This document shows positions 34,901 through 45,574 of a stretch of 64,000 bases of DNA, in pieces; position 1 is the first letter of the stretch; every line of letters starts with the position of its first letter. The stretch comes from Liolophura sinensis. Its lineage: Eukaryota; Mollusca; Polyplacophora; Chitonida; Chitonidae. The DNA is taken from NCBI RefSeq assembly GCF_032854445.1, contig NC_088301.1:25962402-26026401 (forward strand). The letters are read 5' to 3'. A model generated the notes under the pieces. It searched no databases. It was not told where the DNA came from and worked only from the letters and a program-made list of their open reading frames with translations. Position numbers and translations under genes: made by a program.

Positions 34901-35030
34901 TAGGGCCACTTTTGTGAAGTTTGATTTACTTCTTATGAGAAACTTAAAGGTTGGCATCAAAATTATCATTTTAAGGCTTTATATGTGCTTCTAAAAGTGC
35001 ATTTTAGATGTCAAACTTTAGTTAAAATAC
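34900..35030 (+). repeat. Dispersed repeat family B, copy
   Basis: TAGGGCCACTTTTGTGAAGT, then TTTGATTTACTTCTTATGAG, ATCATTTTAAGG and GTGCTTCTAAAAGTGCATTT. The same order occurs at 38225-38330 and, more decayed, at 48730-48850 and 845-945. Confidence 0.65.
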
Positions 35031-35384
35031 AATGTATTTATTCAGATTTTCTGCAGGGATATATTAAAAGTGACATATTCATACTCAAGCATAATACATG
35101 AATGTAGTATACCCTAATTCGTCACCCTTTTCAAGTATGAAATAACATTTTTCTGTGTGATTTATACAATTTTTTTTATTTGATTTTTTTAGGCAAATCT
35201 AAATTGGCAGGATGGTCAATTTCAGGGCAGTACACTTAGTATAGTTTTATCAGTCTGTGCACAAAATAATGACGTAAGAATAAACATTTTCCAATCATGG
35301 GAAAAGGTTGAAAAATTTAAGGATGTAATCATTTGCAGTATCTCATGTGTTATTACACTTCTGTTATTACAGTGAAATGTACAT

Positions 35385-35618
35385 GGATGAGTACTGCAAT
35401 GATGATTATCCCATAACCATTATTATGAATGAGTACTGCAACCATGATTATCCCATAACCATTATTATGAATGAGTACTGCAACCATGATTATCCCATAA
35501 CCATTATTATGAATGAGTACTGCAACCATGATTATCCCATAACCATTATTATGAATGAGTACTGCAACCATGATTATCCCATAACCATTATTATGAATGA
35601 GTACTGTAACCATGAACC
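35385..35618. repeat. 42-bp minisatellite open on both strands
   Basis: Five to six nearly identical units: GAGTACTGCAACCATGATTA, TCCCATAACCATTATTATGA, AT. Because 42 is a multiple of three, the + strand stays open as repeats of EYCNHDYPITIIMN and the - strand as repeats of NNGYGIIMVAVLIH. Both frames end soon after the repeat on either side, with no splice signals or conserved flanks, so I do not call a gene. Confidence 0.85.
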
Positions 35619-35689
35619 TGTGCAACATTATTATCATTGAATTCAAACACTGCGGCTGATTTAAATTATAAACAGGATATATATCAACA

Positions 35690-35860
35690 ATATTTTTGCT
35701 GGCTTCCGCTCTAGTTGTACATGGGAAGGTCTGCCAGCAACCTTCAGATGATCATGGATTACCCCTTGGCTTTGCCAGGTCTCCCCCTGTCATAATGCTG
35801 GACACCATCATATAAGTAAAATATTCTTGAGTGTGGTTTAAAACAGCTATTAAATATGAT
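35690..35860 (+). repeat. SINE, 5'-truncated and diverged
   Basis: ATGGGAAGGTCTGCCAGCAA, CATAATGCTGGACACCATCA and AAATATTCTTGAGTGTGG. Confidence 0.75.
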
Positions 35861-36892
35861 CAAATTTCATACCTCTCTCAAACATTGTTTATGTTGCCTT
35901 GAAACTAAACTGTGTAAAAACCTGTTCCTATTGCTTTATTATTGTATTCACTACAGAATACAGGAAAAGGAAGTAGACCGCTTTTCACAAATCACATAAA
36001 CCGGTTCCACATCACTCGCACACTCAGCAGTGTTTGTGTAAAGCAGGAACTGAAGACTTTTTTTTTTAGGTGACATTGCATTAGTTTACCAAATAATAAT
36101 AGTTTTAACTGCTGCAGAAAATTCAGTTTGCCTCACTTTAGCTCAATTATCTCTTATTCAGATGACTTGTTTTCAGTCAAATTAAATCTGGCCGGATGAA
36201 CTGTCAGTTCTACAGGATATTGCATTTGCCACATCACATAATTAAGTCTGCCTGGATGCGTTGTATGTTTCCTACAGACTTGAGATGTCAGACTAATACA
36301 TGTAGGCTCCATGTATTGTTGAAAATGGATAAGATGGCACAAAATTTGACATTGATCTGTAACTTGTCAAGGTGAAGACGTGAACTGTTAATTGCCAGAA
36401 ATGGATATGAACAGCCTTCAACTTCTGCAGATGATCTGTAACGTGGCATGGTGAAGCCAAGTACCAAGTTAAAATTTAATAAGAGCCATTTTGAGAAAAA
36501 TGTCTTAAAAACTCTTTTGTGATGGACTGACAGACTGATGAACTGACGGACTAGGTGCAAAACTATAGTTTCCCAGGTACCAGACAGAGGGGATAAGAAA
36601 ATCTGTCGCTAAAGATACTTAAAAGGGTACTATAAAATTTAATTTAAAAAAAAAAAAACAAAGACAGATTTACCGAAAAAATGAGAAATTTCTTTTTTCA
36701 TTTTTGAGGAATATTTTATACTTTTTATTAACTCCTCTACTTTATGCATGGTAAGTTTTAAATATAAACGAAAATTTCAAGGTAGACAGACACACTCAAG
36801 TTTGAATCAACACCATTGAAAATAAATTTATGGTTTTATTGCTATGTGTACTGTATGCTCCATGTTTTTTTTTTTGTGTTTTTTTTTTTCAG
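35861..36892. other. Upstream of the first zinc-finger gene
   Basis: No coding sequence. It ends in a strong polypyrimidine tract and AG (36866-36892), the acceptor of a 5' UTR intron directly before the first coding exon. The upstream 5' UTR exon was not identified. Confidence 0.5.
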
Positions 36893-36899
36893 TGAAGTC

Positions 36900-38165
36900 A
36901 TGAGGCCTACAAGAAACAGAAAAATTCCAAAGCGTTTAGAAGATGCTGCTCCTGATAGCAGAAATGCTAGGAGCCCAAGGAGTCCAGGCAACTTGCGCTC
37001 ACAGGCAGTCTCGAAAGGAAAAGTTGAAAAAAGACAAACCCGCAGTCGTGCTGACTTTGAAAAGGAAAAGAAAGCAGTTGAAACTCTGGTGCGACATCCT
37101 GAGTCAGTTAATTTGAGAAAGAGAACAGTGAGCAGTCCTAGAGTTTCGTCTCCCGAAGGAGTGTCCTCTAGAGAAATTTCTCCTAGAAAAGTACGTGTGA
37201 AATCTACAGCTGCTAAGAAAGTACATGTATCCTCTGGAACAAAGTTGCCCAACAAGACTACTTCTCAGAAGGGACGTTCTAAGCAGGGAAATGCTAATAA
37301 TCAGTCAGCTGAAACCATCTCAGCCCAGATTGTGATTTCTAAAAGCTTGCCCTCCAAAACTGTACCATCTCTTAACAAAGGAGTCCCTAAAAGTGTCCCA
37401 ACAAAAACATTGCCACCCAAAGTTGTGAAACTTAAAACTTTTTCTCCAAAAGCTGCTGAGTCAAAAGTTGTGGTATCTCTCCCTCTTGAAAAAGCACCCA
37501 CAAAAATTGTGCCTCCTAAAGATGTAACATCCCCTAAAGTCGTATCTACTGGAAATGATTCTCCCCAAAGTGTATCTCCTTCGACAGAGGCTTGTGTCTG
37601 TTGTGGGAGAGTTGGGATTTCTGGGATGTTCAAGGTGGACAGCGTGAGGGGGAGGATTATGGATTTGAAAAATCTGATCTCCCGTTTTGGTGGTATTGAT
37701 ATTGCCTGTGGAAGTGTGTGTAAAGACTGCGTTCTCACACTTCAAGCCTTCGAAAATCAGTGCAAGAAATTTTTCAAGGTCTGCCATAGAACTCAAGATG
37801 CGGAGATAACTACAATCCAAGGGACACATGAACAAAATGACTCAGTTTTAATTGAGGGAACACAATCTGACTCACCTATCAGTGAGAAAACACAGGAACT
37901 GTCTGAGTCAACTGTCATTGGCGAAACTCATGAACAAAATGAGTCCGCTTCCAGTGAATTAGCACCTGAACAATCTGGGTCTTCGGCCACTGAGACAACA
38001 GGTCCTCAACTCTCAGCATCTGTCACTCAGACTTCTGTAGGGTTATCACAGAGCAATAAGGAATGCGATACAGGCCAATCTGCCAGCCATGGTTTCTCAT
38101 CCATGGAAACTCAGTGCGATTTCTCAGATGGAGAGGAAGATGATAACACAGGTTGTGATATGCAG
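36900..38165 (+). CDS. Zinc-finger gene 1, exon with ZAD-like domain
   Basis: 422 codons. The N-terminal half holds degenerate repeats around PPK-V (SVPTKTLPPKVVKL, APTKIVPPKDVTSPKV). The ZAD-like motif ends with the typical C-x2-C-x3-L-x2-F-x6-F pattern. Just after it, imperfect repeats of THEQNDSV and THEQNESA make a polar linker. The donor is CAG|GTATGT. Confidence 0.85.
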
Positions 38166-41100
38166 GTATGTTTGTTATCTCTTCATACAACCTTTGGGTC
38201 GACACACATGAAGTATTGATTTATCCACTTTGTAGGGCTACAGTTTGATTTATTTCTTATCAGAAAACATATTAAATGTATCATTTTAAGGTCTTTATGT
38301 GCTTCTAAAAGTTCATTTTTACATACCGAACAGGTGCGCTTATCAGCTTATAGAAATAACTCGCACTTGGTTGGCTAAAATTCATAACATAGCAGTGCTT
38401 TTGATTTTCTCAGTCTGCATGATTTTGCTTACTCTTGGCCATATCTAGGTTTTTGCAGCATGATGAAAATATATTCCGATTTACATGTATTGTACATCTC
38501 CTATTTTATACTTATTCATTTTGAAATTTTCATGCGGGTGGAAAATCCAAAGTATAATAGAATTCCCTTTTTAATATTTTCTAGTAATCTTACACCAAGA
38601 AACTTCTTTTGACACCTGTTTGCTTTTTGTTTTGGTGTCTAAGGTGCCTTTTTTTGTCATATGACTAAGTGTTATTTTCTGGGTTTCTCTGTGGGTTTTT
38701 GAAAAATCTTTTGAACTCTAATCATATGTAATTTAGAAGTGCATGAGGTGAAATATGAACAAACTTTAGATCTTTTTCTTATTTTAGCCAGAGCAATTAA
38801 GTATGGTGACTTGATGACAATGCAACATTTTGAGTAATCCTAGACCAGTGATATTAAGTAAATTGCTTTTAATTCTGCTAGGGGCAAGGAAATTGGTGTC
38901 ATTGAAGCGTGTACATGAACAGTTAGAATAAAACCCTAATTGAGTAGGGTTCAGTGGGGTAAACTGACAGTAGTCAGTATTTCACGGTTCATTTGAAAGC
39001 TATCACTCTGTTGTTGCTGCTCTAGTTTTACTCTCTATGCTGTAGTCTTTCATATTTAGATTGATAAATAAAAATTATTATTTTCAAGAACCCATGTGTA
39101 AATACATCAGTTTTTTCTCTAATATGTTTGGCAGATTGGCCCACCTGAAGAGGATTCGGTTGCTGATGGAAGCAATGTAACGCAGAGTTCCTCAGGGAAT
39201 GAACAGAGCTCAGCAATTCCTTCTTCAACTGAGACTAAAGACTCACCGCAGAATGCCACAAGAAGAAAAGTCAAAACAGTTAAAGTATTCCCTGCACGAA
39301 ATACACTCTCCTTTCAGAAGCTAGTGAGCATTATTCCTAGGAAAGGAACAAAACAGAATAACTCTGACAAATCTGCTGGCATTTTGTCACCCATCAACCA
39401 GAAGACCGCATTCTCTAAACTCGTAGGAACCCCATCGAAGCAGTCCGAGAAGTCTGGAACAGGCCACAGCTCTGCTGATGCTGAGATGATAACCCCTGAC
39501 CAGTCAGAGAAATCGTCGCCTGGTACGGGCCTTTTTCAGTCACCGACCAACTTTATTTTGAAATGTACACGATGTAGCCTGACATTTGCCTCTGTGGATT
39601 TGCTCAAAGCTCATGCTAAAGACATTCACGGTCTTGAACTCAGTGAAGGCACAACCCTCTCAATTGCAAACTCTTCTCCCTCAAAGTGGATTTCCATTCT
39701 TGGCAAGTCAGGAAAATTGTCTCCAGCTAGAGCTTCAACTTTTGCTGTAGGTTCAAAGAAGTTCATTTTCTTGAAAGTTTACAAAAAACGGGAAGATAAA
39801 TCAGGAAGCAGTTATATTGATTGTGGTGAAAAGCTTAGCAGTAAGTTGTTCAAGGCCCAGTTTGTAAAACAAACAGCTGGGCATGGTGACCACACCTATG
39901 ATAAAGATAACTGGATGGACACAGGTAGCCCAAATGGCTCCGATGAAGGACAGCCGACAACAAAGATGTTTTCTAGAGAGCTACCAGCAGTAGTTTGTGG
40001 CCTGTGTAACATGGCATACTTCTCTACCATGCAGTTGAGTGCCCACTACACAGAAAAACATGGTGGTTTATATGAAGACCTTACAGATCAGCACATTGAA
40101 GTGTCCAATAGTGTGCAGAAATACAAGTGTAATTTATGTGGTTACCAGGTTAAAAATCGAGTGGATGTCAGCGAACATATCAGAGTGAATCATTCCATAC
40201 CATCTCCCTATAAATGCACCATGTGCCAGAAAAGCTTTATAAACCGAAGGCAGGTTAAAAATCATCTTCCAACCCATTTCACCAAGATGAAAGGCTTCTG
40301 TTGTTGGAAGTGTAAAGAAGAGTTCACCAGCAGGAGCGCCCTGGAAGGCCATTTTTGCTGGGTACAGAAGATAAAAAGTAAGCACGAACCTAAAGAGGAG
40401 CCCAAACCAAGCGATGCAATGGACTCTGAAACTGAAGGCGATCATGAATACCCATGCCCTCTGTGTGAAAAACCTTTGCCCTCCAAGAAGCAGCTGAAGA
40501 TCCACTGGAAAGAGGCTCATAACACTTTTGACAGTAAGAGAGAGGATGGAGAACAGAATGTGACGGAATCTCTATCAGACGTTGTCAGCTTGTCGGCTGA
40601 GGGTAGTACATTCATGATGGATGATTCTGTTATGGGAGATGATGACCAAAGCCAAGGAGCCAGAAACTTGTCAGGAGACATTTCCTTATCCGTTCTCAAT
40701 TCTTCCTTACCTTTTACTGCTGAGAAGATCAGGATGTACCTGTGTTCATTGTGTAATACATCCTTCAGGACAACTCAGACTCTTTCTGTTCACTGGCAGG
40801 AAAAGCACAATTCCTTATTTGTAAACCAAATGGCTGAGAATGTGGAAGAGCAGCCGGGATTGGACAAATACAGATGTAAACTCTGCTCCAGGTGTTTTAC
40901 GTCAGAGAAGTCTATTTCGGAGCACATGAGAACCGAGCATTCCATGACTAAGCCCTTCAAGTGCGTTCTTTGCGACAAAGCATTGACATCTAAAAAAAAG
41001 ATGAGGACGCATCTACGGGCGCATTTCCCCACCAGTCTGTTTCGATGCTCGGAGTGCAGCAATGAGTTCAAAACCCAGGAAGAGATACTGAAACACAGCT

Positions 41101-42218
41101 GCTGGGTGAACTATGTCCAAAAGCGGTTGCAGGAGGAAAACATGAAGGTCAAAACGGTTACGGTTACAGATGATACGGGAACTGTTAATGTTGTGAGTGC
41201 TGAACCGGTCAAGAAAACCTTCTGCTGTTCTTTGTGTCGTCTGACTTTCAGATCCACCAGGATTTTGTCTAGACACTGGGAAGAGACGCACGATGTGCAT
41301 ATTGAGAAGCTGAAGACCGAGAAGCCGGAGTCGTCTGTGGAACTGCCAAAGAAAACAGAGGCGTACCAATGCCAGAGATGCGGGGAACAGTTCGCGAAGA
41401 GAAGACTGTTCGATCGACACAGGTCGAAACATACCTTACCGAAGTGCTACAAGTGCACCATCTGCCATCAGACTTTCGACCGAATGGAAAAGGCTCGGCT
41501 CCACCTTCGCTTTCATCTGTCTACACGACCAGACATTTGTCATATTTGCGGAAAGTCTTTCATGGCTAGGAAACACTTGCGAAATCACATCAGAACGGTC
41601 CACGGTGCTCCTGAAGAAAAAATGAAATACGTCTGCGAGGAATGCGGGAAAGGCTTCTGTTTCTCGCACAGTTTAAAGCGCCATCGAGAGGCCATCCACA
41701 TGGCGGAGGCGGACAAGCCTTTGAACCACAAATGTAATGTCTGTGGGAAAGGATTCTTCGTTCGCTCCAGATTGTTGTACCACTTGAGCTCTCACTTAGA
41801 CCACGCCCCTCATGTCTGTAACATTTGCGGGAAAGCCTTCAAGTGCCGTTTGAGCCTGAGAGCTCACCACAAAGGTCACTCGGCCGTCAACCGCTATGGT
41901 TGTAGCATTTGCCAGAAGAGGTTCTCTCACAAGCTGATTCGGACCGCTCATCGGCTGGTTGAGCATCACAAAGGCTGCCCCACATGCGGGCTAGCGCTGT
42001 TCACGAAAAAGGATGCGGTCATGCACAGACGTGTCTGTAATGGATTTGCAAAGATACAAGCTGAAGAGGAAGCGGCTGAGCCTGTACATGGACAGTTAAA
42101 CCCCTTGGATGAAGCAGTCCCAGCTGCTGCAGCTTTGAGCATTGAATGTGACACAAACACGGGGCAAACATCGGCAGAGCTCAATGACACAACCAACGGG
42201 GCAATACCGGTAGTGTGA
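36900..42218 (+). CDS. ZAD-like / C2H2 zinc-finger protein 1 (two coding exons)
   Basis: Coding exons 36900-38165 and 39135-42218 join in phase 0 (CAG|GTATGT ... GGCAG|ATT) and give about 1449 residues. The start is ATGAGGCCTACA, 7 nt after a strong acceptor. Residues 1-230 are basic, Ser/Pro/Lys-rich and low-complexity. Residues about 231-297 are a ZAD-like domain (CVCCGRVG ... VCKDCVLTLQAFENQCKKFF). An acidic Ser/Thr linker follows, then about 19 C2H2-type fingers (about 564-1391), several linked only loosely. At least two fingers end in Cys followed by Trp (GHFCWV, KHSCWV), and the last ends HRRVC. A nuclear DNA-binding regulator is the family expectation; its targets are unknown. Its paralogue lies about 5 kb downstream on the same strand. 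Confidence 0.88.
38166..39134. other. Intron of zinc-finger gene 1
   Basis: 969 bp, AT-rich. It has a copy of dispersed family B at about 38225-38330 and nothing else supportable. Confidence 0.7.
39135..42218 (+). CDS. Zinc-finger gene 1, C2H2 array exon
   Basis: 1027 codons plus a TGA stop at 42216. It opens with IGPPEEDSVADGSN and a Ser-rich linker. Fingers begin with LKCTRCSLTFASVDLLKAH and end with CPTCGLALFTKKDAVMHRRV. Canonical fingers late in the array include HKCNVCGKGFFVRSRLLYHL and HVCNICGKAFKCRLSLRAH. A four-finger module occurs twice (about 39995-40365 and 40735-41105), each closing with a Cys-Trp finger. The tail is acidic, and its last codons run into a degenerate repeat that continues past the stop. 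Confidence 0.9.
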   Translation: MGPPEEDSVADGSNVTQSSSGNEQSSAIPSSTETKDSPQNATRRKVKTVKVFPARNTLSFQKLVSIIPRKGTKQNNSDKSAGILSPINQKTAFSKLVGTPSKQSEKSGTGHSSADAEMITPDQSEKSSPGTGLFQSPTNFILKCTRCSLTFASVDLLKAHAKDIHGLELSEGTTLSIANSSPSKWISILGKSGKLSPARASTFAVGSKKFIFLKVYKKREDKSGSSYIDCGEKLSSKLFKAQFVKQTAGHGDHTYDKDNWMDTGSPNGSDEGQPTTKMFSRELPAVVCGLCNMAYFSTMQLSAHYTEKHGGLYEDLTDQHIEVSNSVQKYKCNLCGYQVKNRVDVSEHIRVNHSIPSPYKCTMCQKSFINRRQVKNHLPTHFTKMKGFCCWKCKEEFTSRSALEGHFCWVQKIKSKHEPKEEPKPSDAMDSETEGDHEYPCPLCEKPLPSKKQLKIHWKEAHNTFDSKREDGEQNVTESLSDVVSLSAEGSTFMMDDSVMGDDDQSQGARNLSGDISLSVLNSSLPFTAEKIRMYLCSLCNTSFRTTQTLSVHWQEKHNSLFVNQMAENVEEQPGLDKYRCKLCSRCFTSEKSISEHMRTEHSMTKPFKCVLCDKALTSKKKMRTHLRAHFPTSLFRCSECSNEFKTQEEILKHSCWVNYVQKRLQEENMKVKTVTVTDDTGTVNVVSAEPVKKTFCCSLCRLTFRSTRILSRHWEETHDVHIEKLKTEKPESSVELPKKTEAYQCQRCGEQFAKRRLFDRHRSKHTLPKCYKCTICHQTFDRMEKARLHLRFHLSTRPDICHICGKSFMARKHLRNHIRTVHGAPEEKMKYVCEECGKGFCFSHSLKRHREAIHMAEADKPLNHKCNVCGKGFFVRSRLLYHLSSHLDHAPHVCNICGKAFKCRLSLRAHHKGHSAVNRYGCSICQKRFSHKLIRTAHRLVEHHKGCPTCGLALFTKKDAVMHRRVCNGFAKIQAEEEAAEPVHGQLNPLDEAVPAAAALSIECDTNTGQTSAELNDTTNGAIPVV

Positions 42219-42480
42219 CACGGACACGTGGCCACCACTAGTGCAGTAATATGACACAAACCTAGGGGCACCGCTAGTGTAGTAGTGTGAAACAAAAACG
42301 GGCATCGCCAATAAAGCTGTGTGGCACAAAACAAGGACGCGAGTTGTCTGACACAAACAAAGGGGCACCACTTGTACAGTCGTGTGACGTAAACCAAAGG
42401 GCACGAGTGGAGTGACAGAAACACATGTGATCACCAATGGAGTAGAATGACACAAACCCAGGTACAATAATAATGGAGTA
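42139..42480 (+). repeat. Degenerate repeat spanning the stop codon of zinc-finger gene 1
   Basis: Units of about 40-45 bp resembling GTGTGACACAAACACGGGGC and ACCACTAGTGCAGTA occur both before the TGA (encoding DTNTGQTSAE and NDTTNGAIPVV) and about six times after it. Confidence 0.65.
42310..42315 (+). terminator. Possible poly(A) signal of zinc-finger gene 1
   Basis: AATAAA lies 92 nt past the stop. Further AATAAA occur at 42848 and 42976, in a duplicated block (GTGTAATAAAGAGTGCAGAT), and are equally plausible. Confidence 0.3.
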
Positions 42481-42829
42481 GTGCATGTTAACGCAGGAAT
42501 ACCACTAGTTCAGTTGGGTAAGGCACACGCGCCTATTGTAGTACAACAGAGATGAGGGCACCTGTTAGAGTGAGAAAATACGAATGCGACACGAGTACAG
42601 CAGTGTGACATGGTCTGCACGCTGCCAATCATTTTGAGTGATGCCCATTGCAGTTTTCATCATCGCACCTGTACTTCATTACTCTAATCGATATTCATTA
42701 AATCTTCTGAAAGATACATCAGTCCTCTATGATCCTTGTGAATTGTTTTTAGGGTGTATTTCCGTAAAATTAAAGAGGTTATGCCGGAAATTTTGGCCAC
42801 AAAATCGTTATGATAATAACTTCTCAAAC

Positions 42830-43020
42830 TTGAGTATTATTCAGTGTAATAAAGAGTGCAGATACGAGGTAGATGAGCTATTCTAGGTAAATACAGACAA
42901 TTTGATAAGGGAATATGGATTTATAAAGCGGGGCCGCATTATAATAACTTTTCAAACTTGGGTGTTAGTCAGTGTAATAAAGAGTGCAGATACAAAGTAG
43001 TTGAGCTAATCTACATAAGT
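42830..43020. repeat. Two-copy direct repeat, approximately 125 bp apart
   Basis: ATAATAACTTCTCAAACTTG and GTGTAATAAAGAGTGCAGAT recur with small changes at about 42945-43000. Confidence 0.75.
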
Positions 43021-43489
43021 AAAATTTAATTTGAGTACGTATTTATTTTTATTTGATTACGGATTTATTTTTACTTTTGTATTTTTTTTTCTTGTTCTAA
43101 AATCTCTGGTATAGCCTCTTCAGGGATACACTGTATATATATATGTATGATGATGATATTATTCATTCCCTGTTATGCAAAATTTTCTTCATATATATGT
43201 TTTGCATCTGTTAAGTTGTATGTTGTTATTTTGTAGTGCAGAAGTAATGTATGAGAAAAAGCACAATGTTGCAGTTTGAACATAATATTCTGTTCGAGGT
43301 TTCTGGGATTATTAAAGTTTCAGTCTATATTTCTGAAATACATCAGTTACACATTCTTTGTGCCGTTAAACATTTGGTATAAGACTTTACCAATATGAAT
43401 ATGTCAAAGCTTTGATACACAGTATTAGGAGGAGGTGACAAGTCATTATGTGCAGGAGATACAATGACTTTGGCACAACGTTAATGACT

Positions 43490-44350
43490 ATATGCCTGAA
43501 GTGCTTTTCTCTTCAGGTTGTGGGAAGATCGAAGATGAAGTACTCTGTTCAGTGTTTATATTGATCTAAACACACATGAATATGCCTGAAGTGGTTTTCT
43601 CTTTAGGCTGTGTGAAGATCGAAGACTAAGTAATATGTCCGGTGTGTGTAAACATAAGTGAATATGCCTGAAGTGGTTTTCTCTTTAGGCTGTGGGAAGA
43701 TCGAAGACTAAGTAATATGTCCGGCGTGTGTAAACACACATGAATATGCCTGAAGTGGTTTTCTCTTTAGGCTGTGGGAAGATCGAAGACTAAGTGATAT
43801 GTCCGGTGTGTGTAAACACACATGAATATGCCTGAAGTGGTTTTCTCTTTAGGCTGTGTGAAGATCGAAGACTAAGTAATATGTCCGGTGTGTGTAAACA
43901 TAAGTGAATATGCCTGAAGTGGTTTTCTCTTTAGGCTGTGGGAAGATCGAAGACTAAGTAATATGTCCGGCGTGTGTAAACACACATGAATATGCCTGAA
44001 GTGGTTTTCTCTTTAGGCTGTGGGAAGATCGAAGACTAAGTGATATGTCCGGTGTGTGTAAACACACATGAATATGCCTGAAGTGGTTTTCTCTTTAGGC
44101 TGTGGGAAGATCCAAGACTAAGTGATATGTCCGGTGTGTGTAAACACACGTGAATATGCCTGAAGTGGATTTCTCTTTAGGCTGTTGGAAGATCGAAGAT
44201 GAAGTACTGTGTTCAGTGTTTATTTTAATTTACACACATCTGAATATGCCGGACGTGGTTTTCCCTTAAGGCTGTGTGAAGATTGAAGAAGAAGTGCTGT
44301 GTTGGGTGTGTGTCAACGCACATGAATATGTCTGAAGAGGTTCTCTCTTT
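43490..44350. repeat. 82-bp satellite with a three-unit higher-order repeat
   Basis: About ten units of AATATGCCTGAAGTGGTTTT, CTCTTTAGGCTGTGGGAAGA, TCGAAGACTAAGTAATATGT and CCGGTGTGTGTAAACACACA. The inner six units are two copies of the same ordered triple, distinguished by GTGTGAAG/AACATAAG, GTCCGGCG and AAGTGATATG variants. The outer units are more diverged. Confidence 0.9.
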
Positions 44351-44610
44351 AGGTTGTGTGAAGGCATGGAGGTGTTAAGTGAGATAGCCCACACAAGCGT
44401 GCATGCAAGATCGTTAGGATTTAAAGCCTGTCGGACAGAAAAAATAATGTAGAGTTACGGTACTTTTGTAAAGTTGAGAATGGGAAGGCGCTTTACTCCT
44501 CGGTTCTTGGTGATTACTCGATAGAAATGTATTTAAACTTCGGCTTCCAGGCAAGTCTCTCTTGATTTCTTAATTTTATTTCATCATCTACGTCACAATC
44601 GAGTCACGCA

Positions 44611-44982
44611 TACTCCTTACAGTGCATGCGCCGCTCTCTATACTTGATTTACATGACCAGACAGCTTGACCATTGTAGCCTGTGTTATATGTAGTCTTTT
44701 TCAAGGAACTACATAATCAGCACTCATTAATGAAAAAAATAGTTTCAGGTGTTGGTTAGAATTATGATGTGCATACATTAGATATAAAGGGAATGCATGT
44801 GTATAAAGTATTATTAGAAACAAAAGCTGAGAGAATTTTTATGTTTTCTGATATCACATCCTGTCTCATAAGCGTTACCTGAGTGCCCTCGGCATTTTTC
44901 AAGATTTCTGCATATACAAATTTTGCTAGTGATGACATTGATGTAAAGCGAAAGTAGAAAGCTGCATGCGATGTAAGGAGTT
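44611..44982. mobile_element. MITE copy B with terminal inverted repeats
   Basis: The left end, TACTCCTTACAGTGCATGCG, mirrors the right end, GCTGCATGCGATGTAAGGAG. The inner arms are TGATTTACAT on the left and GATGTAAAGC on the right. The internal sequence aligns with copy A (AAGGGAATGCATGTNNATAA, TTTTCTGATATCAC). No coding frame. Confidence 0.8.
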
Positions 44983-45042
44983 TGCAAATAAGTCAGTCTA
45001 TAAGGCATATACAATTTATCAGTTAATGCCTTAAATATTAAA

Positions 45043-45188
45043 TTTTATTTATTTATTTGATTGGTGTTTTACGCCATACTCAAGAATATTTCACTTATAC
45101 GACGGCGGCCAGCATTATGGTGGGAGGAAACCGGGCAGAGCCCGGGGGAAACCCACGACCATCGGAAGGTTGCTGCAAGACCTTCCCA
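45043..45188 (-). repeat. 5'-truncated SINE with 14-bp target duplication
   Basis: Inverted SINE 3' body flanked on both sides by CCTTAAATATTAAA (45029-45042 and 45189-45202). The tRNA head is missing although the target duplication is exact, so truncation happened at insertion. Confidence 0.88.
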
Positions 45189-45366
45189 CCTTAAATATTA
45201 AAGGATTCAATTTCCAGACAGTATCATCGTGAGAGATACGGAACTCTATCTGCGTCAGTGAGTTTGGACCCAGCAGTATGTTCAACTGTTTACCATGCAA
45301 ATGCTTTTCCTGATGAAAAAGTCCCAAATTCGCTTTGTGGCCGAATTGCAGCTCAGAGAATTAATA

Positions 45367-45565
45367 TTTATTTATTTATTTGATTGGTGTTGAGTACGCC
45401 GTACTCAAGAATATTTCACTTATACGACGGCGGCCAGCATTATGGTGGGAGGAAACCGGGCAGAGCCCGCGGGAAACCCACGACCATCCGTAGGTTGCTG
45501 GGAGACCTTCCCATGAACGGCCAGAGAGGAAGTCAGCATGAGTGGGACTTGAACTCATAACTCTT
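45367..45565 (-). repeat. SINE with 9-bp target duplication
   Basis: Inverted SINE lacking the tRNA head, flanked by GAATTAATA (45358-45366 and 45566-45574). GGGAGACCTTCCCATGAACG and GAGTGGGACTTGAACTC reach further 5' than the neighbouring copy. Confidence 0.85.
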
Positions 45566-45574
45566 GAATTAATA

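Noticed and set aside
35353..35646. 97-codon frames on both strands
   Set aside because: Products of a 42-bp minisatellite whose unit is a multiple of three; no splice sites, flanking coding sequence or domain.
36842..37835. - strand frames over the first zinc-finger exon
   Set aside because: Shadows of a long low-complexity coding exon on the + strand; no domain.
41966..42486. - strand frames rich in CHTT and CVTP
   Set aside because: They are the antisense of the degenerate repeat around the stop codon of zinc-finger gene 1.
43490..44350. CRISPR-like direct repeats
   Set aside because: The repeats are adjacent 82-bp units without unique spacers, in an intron-containing animal genome.
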